From Chloroflexota bacterium (lineage in GTDB: Bacteria > Chloroflexota > Anaerolineae > Anaerolineales > Anaerolineaceae): a stretch of 64,000 bases of DNA. Of this stretch, positions 60,023 to 64,000 are shown one piece after another; the first letter of the stretch is position 1; every line of letters starts with the position of its first letter. Where the stretch lies: contig JAAZNC010000004.1 in the NCBI GenBank assembly GCA_012798455.1, positions 1 to 64,000 of the forward strand, read 5' to 3'. The position numbers and the translations under genes were made by a program. The notes under the pieces were generated by a model that was given only the letters and a program-made list of their open reading frames with translations, was not told where the DNA came from and did not search any database.

Positions 60023-60889
60023 ATGGACGATTCAAACAGTGCCCCAAAAGAACATAAAAGCATTTGGTCGATCTTGTTAGTCTTCATTCTGCCACTACTC
60101 ATCGGATTAATCGTCGCAGCTTTCATTCCCAAACCGGTCATCGGAATCATTTCTATCAGGGATGAAATTGATACCAAGATGTCATTGAGAGTGATCAAAG
60201 AAATTGATTATGCTCGTACCCATCCGGAGATCAAAGCGGTTGTCCTTATCCTGGATAGTCCCGGTGGAACCATCAATGATACAGAATCGATCTACCTGGA
60301 ATTGATGAAATTACGAGAGACCAAACCTGTTGTAACCATGGTAGAAGGGCTTTCAGCCAGTGGATCATTCTATCTCTCAATGGGGAGCGATTACATCGTC
60401 TCGAACCCATCGGCACGAGTAGGAAACGTGGGGGTAATTGGCACACTGCCATCTCTCCCGCTAGTATTGGAAGAGACCATTTCCAGCGGTCCTTATAAGC
60501 TCTTCGGCAATCCGCGCGAAGAATATACCCGCTTCATCGAATTAATCAAGGAGAACTTTTACCAGGTGGTAGCCTTAGGAAGAGGAGAACGTTTAAAACT
60601 CAGTGAGGCACAAGTGCTGCGGGGAGAACTCTATCCTGCCAGTGAAGCGGTCAAACATGGGTTGATCGATGAAGTGGCAGCGCGCAGCCATGCCATCGAA
60701 AAAGCTGCTCAGCTTGCCCACATCGCTCATTATGAGCTGGTCGATATCACTGACGCATTAGCTGAGGAAAAGGTGAGAGAAGCCTCTACTTTCTTTCTAT
60801 TGGATGAAAATGGTGTATCCACCGGTTACCCCAGAGAAGCTGGGATTTATCTTCTATATATTCCCAACTTCGGGAGCGAAATCCCATGA
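60023..60889 (+). CDS. S49 family (SppA-like) membrane serine peptidase
   Basis: LILDSPGGTINDTESIYLEL, GLSASGSFYLSMGSDYIVSNPSARVGNVGVIG. Confidence 0.92.
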   Translation: MDDSNSAPKEHKSIWSILLVFILPLLIGLIVAAFIPKPVIGIISIRDEIDTKMSLRVIKEIDYARTHPEIKAVVLILDSPGGTINDTESIYLELMKLRETKPVVTMVEGLSASGSFYLSMGSDYIVSNPSARVGNVGVIGTLPSLPLVLEETISSGPYKLFGNPREEYTRFIELIKENFYQVVALGRGERLKLSEAQVLRGELYPASEAVKHGLIDEVAARSHAIEKAAQLAHIAHYELVDITDALAEEKVREASTFFLLDENGVSTGYPREAGIYLLYIPNFGSEIP

Positions 60890-62409
60890 AAAGGAAAACT
60901 ATTTTCATCATTATAGGAATATTCCTGTTACCGATAGTATTGCGCACGGTATGGTATTACCGCGGTATTTACCGCCCCAGCAAGGACCTGCAAGTACCTG
61001 ATTTTGTCGGGCTTTCCATACTTGAACCAGAGCTATCAACACCATTTGTATCCGAGCAAATACAAACCAACGGACATACCACTGTAGTTTTTGATCAGGC
61101 ACATAGCAACCAATACCTGATATCAGAGATCGAAGCAATGGTGAACGACCTGTTATGGCAAGATACTGAAGTTGTGACGTTAACTGAAGATAAAGATTTG
61201 AGCGAGGCTCTAAAAAGCGCCAGTGCATTTGTTTCCATTGCTCCCACAAAAAATTTCAGTGACCAGGAAGTACAAACAGTGCAGTCGTTTGTGGAACGAG
61301 GTGGCAGATTATTGGTGATTGCCGATCCCACACGTAGTACATCCGAATACATCAGTTCGCGTGCAGAAAGCGTGCAGGTTGCCAATAAATTACTGGAGCC
61401 ATATCATCTTGCCTTCCGTAACGATTATGCCTACAATATTGATCACCACGAGGGTAACTTCCGGAATGTCTTTCTTTCTCCAAAGGTCTCTGATGATCTG
61501 ACAAAGAAAATTGATGAAGTGGTATTCTATGCAGCCCGCACTATTTCTTCTTATGAAACCAGTTTGATTGGTGGGGATGAAAACACACTTTCTTCTTTAA
61601 CAGATACGGGAGGTAATCTCAGCCTGGCAGCCCTGGCGGGTGATAACGTACTGGCAATTGGAGATTTCACATTTCTCACTTCACCTTATTTTCAAGTAGC
61701 AGATAATTTCCAATTTATCACCAACATCAACCGGTTTTTGATCAGCGGAGAACGCCAACGCACCTTTGCAGATTTCCCATATTTCTTTTCCTCGCCGGTT
61801 GGGGTATATCTTACAAACGGTATCTCATTGGATAATGATCTGCTGCAAAGTCTAGACAGTCTGAAAGCAGTTTACACCGTAAAGGACCTGCCTTTGGACA
61901 TCGTTGAAAATGACAATGGTGACCAGAATTTGATCGTTCTAGGATTGATCCCCCCGAACACGGAGCTTGAGCCGTATCTGGTGGGTTTGAATATCCAATT
62001 TGGAATTCAAGTTCTCCCAACAGCTACCCTTCAGATAACACCTGCTCCAACTGATGAGGGTATTGAAGAAGTGGCGGCTGAAACCACTCCAACTGCCAGC
62101 CCTGCTCTTGTTCGTTCCAACGAGATCTATATCGCAGGTCTGGGTCAGATTCCACACGGAGAATACAGCTTTTTCTTGTTAAAAGAAGAAGAGAACAGGA
62201 CCATCCTCATCATCCTAGCTGATAATCAGAATGAGGTGATCGATATGCTGGATATGTTAGCATCGGGGGATATCAGCAACTGCTACACCGAAGGCAATAT
62301 TGCTTTATGCAAACAGAACAATCAAGGATGGAAACCAACTTCAATACCCGTTGTCACCTCACAAGAAGTCGATGACACTACCCCTACCGCAACCAGCGAG
62401 TCTCAATGA
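60886..62409 (+). CDS. DUF4350-like membrane protein
   Basis: 507 aa, N-terminal TM, 'FVERGGRLLVIADPT' GATase-like segment, ATGA overlap with S49 gene. Confidence 0.65.
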   Translation: MKRKTIFIIIGIFLLPIVLRTVWYYRGIYRPSKDLQVPDFVGLSILEPELSTPFVSEQIQTNGHTTVVFDQAHSNQYLISEIEAMVNDLLWQDTEVVTLTEDKDLSEALKSASAFVSIAPTKNFSDQEVQTVQSFVERGGRLLVIADPTRSTSEYISSRAESVQVANKLLEPYHLAFRNDYAYNIDHHEGNFRNVFLSPKVSDDLTKKIDEVVFYAARTISSYETSLIGGDENTLSSLTDTGGNLSLAALAGDNVLAIGDFTFLTSPYFQVADNFQFITNINRFLISGERQRTFADFPYFFSSPVGVYLTNGISLDNDLLQSLDSLKAVYTVKDLPLDIVENDNGDQNLIVLGLIPPNTELEPYLVGLNIQFGIQVLPTATLQITPAPTDEGIEEVAAETTPTASPALVRSNEIYIAGLGQIPHGEYSFFLLKEEENRTILIILADNQNEVIDMLDMLASGDISNCYTEGNIALCKQNNQGWKPTSIPVVTSQEVDDTTPTATSESQ

Positions 62410-62411
62410 GA

Positions 62412-62445
62412 AAAAAGGCTGTCAAGAAAATTTGACAGCCTTTTT
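62412..62445. terminator. Bidirectional intrinsic terminator
   Basis: AAAAAGGCTGTCAA...TTGACAGCCTTTTT. Confidence 0.93.
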
Positions 62446-62454
62446 GACTACCAC

Positions 62455-63567
62455 TCATTTCATCTTCACCAATTCGTAATCCTGTGAACCCAAACCGATT
62501 TCTTCGGCATGATCCAAGGTATCACGCCAGGACACATCAGGATGAATATGCTCAAATTTATCCTGCCCTACGACATAGGGTTCTTTGTCAAAGAGCATAC
62601 TACCCGGGATGGAAGGTGCCTGGTTGACCAGATCCACACAAACGCGATCCAAAGCCACCGGATCAAAGGAGGCCGCCATGCCCACATTGGGAGCGATCGC
62701 CAGATCATTAATACTCCAGCAATCACATTCAGGGCTGATGTCCATCACCATATTGATGTGGAAATTGGGTTTTCCCTTTAAAACGGCGAAAGCATATTCT
62801 GCCATTTTTTTGCCCACTGTAGCTGATTCTTGATCGTAGTTTGCCACGGCAGCACCATAATGGCAGGTCGCCACACATTGACCGCAACCAATACACTTGG
62901 CGTAATCTATACAAGCTTTGTGGTTATCATTGTATGAAATCGCTTTCTGTGGACAATGCTGAATACACTTTCCACAGGCAACACATTTTTCTTCCAGTAT
63001 TTTAGGTTTGGAAGCTGCATGCATCTCCATCTTACCCTGTCGAGACCCACTACCCATACCCACGTTCTTCAAGGCACCTCCGAAACCGGTGCCCTGATGT
63101 CCTTTGAAATGACTGACACTGACGATGATATCAGCAGCAGCGATTACGCTGCCGATTTTTGCATTTTTCACATAATCCATGTTGATAGGTATTTCAGTGC
63201 AATCCAACCCGGTCAAACCATCGGCAATCATGACATTGCAGCCCACTGCGATGCGGTTGAAACCGTTTAACATAGCTGTCTCCAAATGATCAACCGCATT
63301 GGCGCGCATGCCATAATATAGGGTATTGCAATCAACCAGGATCGGTTTTCCCCCCAGATCTTGGATCTTCTTTACCACTCGCGCAATATACCCAGGACGA
63401 ATATAAGCCATATTACCCCGTTCGCCAAAGGTAATCTTGATTGCCACCAGTTTATCCTTGAAATCAACATTATCCATTCCAGCACGTTTCATGAGCGCAT
63501 CCAGTTTTTCCAGTAATCCATAATCAGGCAGAACCCGCATATCCGTAAAAAACACTTTCGAAGCCAT
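62455..63567 (-). CDS. DUF362 domain protein with two 4Fe-4S clusters
   Basis: 370 aa; CVACGKCIQHCPQKAI and CIGCGQCVATCHYGA; DUF362 N-terminal motif (KITFGERGNMAYIRPGY). Confidence 0.93.
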   Translation of the reverse strand: MASKVFFTDMRVLPDYGLLEKLDALMKRAGMDNVDFKDKLVAIKITFGERGNMAYIRPGYIARVVKKIQDLGGKPILVDCNTLYYGMRANAVDHLETAMLNGFNRIAVGCNVMIADGLTGLDCTEIPINMDYVKNAKIGSVIAAADIIVSVSHFKGHQGTGFGGALKNVGMGSGSRQGKMEMHAASKPKILEEKCVACGKCIQHCPQKAISYNDNHKACIDYAKCIGCGQCVATCHYGAAVANYDQESATVGKKMAEYAFAVLKGKPNFHINMVMDISPECDCWSINDLAIAPNVGMAASFDPVALDRVCVDLVNQAPSIPGSMLFDKEPYVVGQDKFEHIHPDVSWRDTLDHAEEIGLGSQDYELVKMK

Positions 63568-63588
63568 TTTTCAGACACTCCTAATAAA

Positions 63589-64000
63589 TTAATATGGTAA
63601 TTCTACTAACGATTCGGATAATTCACACGGAAATTCCATCATCAGCATATGCGAAGCCCCACTTATGGCAGTGAACTTTGTATCAGTAAATTCGGTTTCA
63701 AGTTTATTCCGTATTTCATCAGAGATAAATTGATCATCTCTTCCCACTATGACGGCAGTCGGGAAATCTGTTTGGTGTAGAACAGCGCTGTTATCACGAC
63801 GTGTCGCCATCGCTTGCAAACTCCCGATCACCGTAACAGGATCAGTGTCATTGATGATCAGACGCGTGGCGTCTTGGATAATGGGAATATGGCTTAATTT
63901 TTGCGGGAAATCTACGAACGTTTTCGGCACTCCAATTTGCTGTACTGATTCAATAGTTTTCATACGCTGTGCTTTTTTAGAGGGTGAATCAGGGTAGGGA
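63589..64000 (-). CDS. Alpha/beta hydrolase, C-terminal part (open at window edge)
   Basis: FPTAVIVGRDDQFI...ISGASHMLMMEFPCELSESL; frame stays open upstream of 63963 to the window end. Confidence 0.8.
   Translation of the reverse strand, partial: PYPDSPSKKAQRMKTIESVQQIGVPKTFVDFPQKLSHIPIIQDATRLIINDTDPVTVIGSLQAMATRRDNSAVLHQTDFPTAVIVGRDDQFISDEIRNKLETEFTDTKFTAISGASHMLMMEFPCELSESLVELPY

Overview
64 kb chromosomal window with dense operonic coding. There is no sign of rRNA, tRNA, CRISPR, transposase or phage genes. The gene content suggests an anaerobic, Chloroflexota/Anaerolineae-like bacterium; this is an inference from protein style and was not tested. Most genes are housekeeping or metabolic: clpB, a feoA-feoA-feoB-feoC-like iron operon, nucleoside salvage, uvrA, gyrB, a SAM-riboswitch-controlled methionine synthase cluster, coaX/coaBC, a GH36 glycosidase, formate-THF ligase, selA, tsaD, ppdK, nagA, lactate permease and S49 protease. 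Items most worth a second look: (1) a BioB-superfamily radical SAM protein lacking the biotin-synthase [2Fe-2S] ligands, in an apparent operon with a tungsten aldehyde:ferredoxin oxidoreductase-family protein; (2) two intergenic copies of a paired-hairpin repeat whose stems differ by compensatory changes while a TCRCTRCGYTC-like loop is retained in three of the four hairpins, with about 81-82 nt between hairpins in both copies; (3) a 43-bp repeat upstream of a two-component operon and of a VTC/DUF4956 polyphosphate-type operon; (4) a metallo-beta-lactamase-fold protein that has lost two metal-site-1 histidines; (5) an FTHFS with a eukaryotic C1-THF-synthase-like insertion, in an operon with two paralogous MFS transporters; (6) a Fur-like box next to a DtxR-like palindrome upstream of feo. 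Nothing was searched or computed; family calls come from reading the translations.
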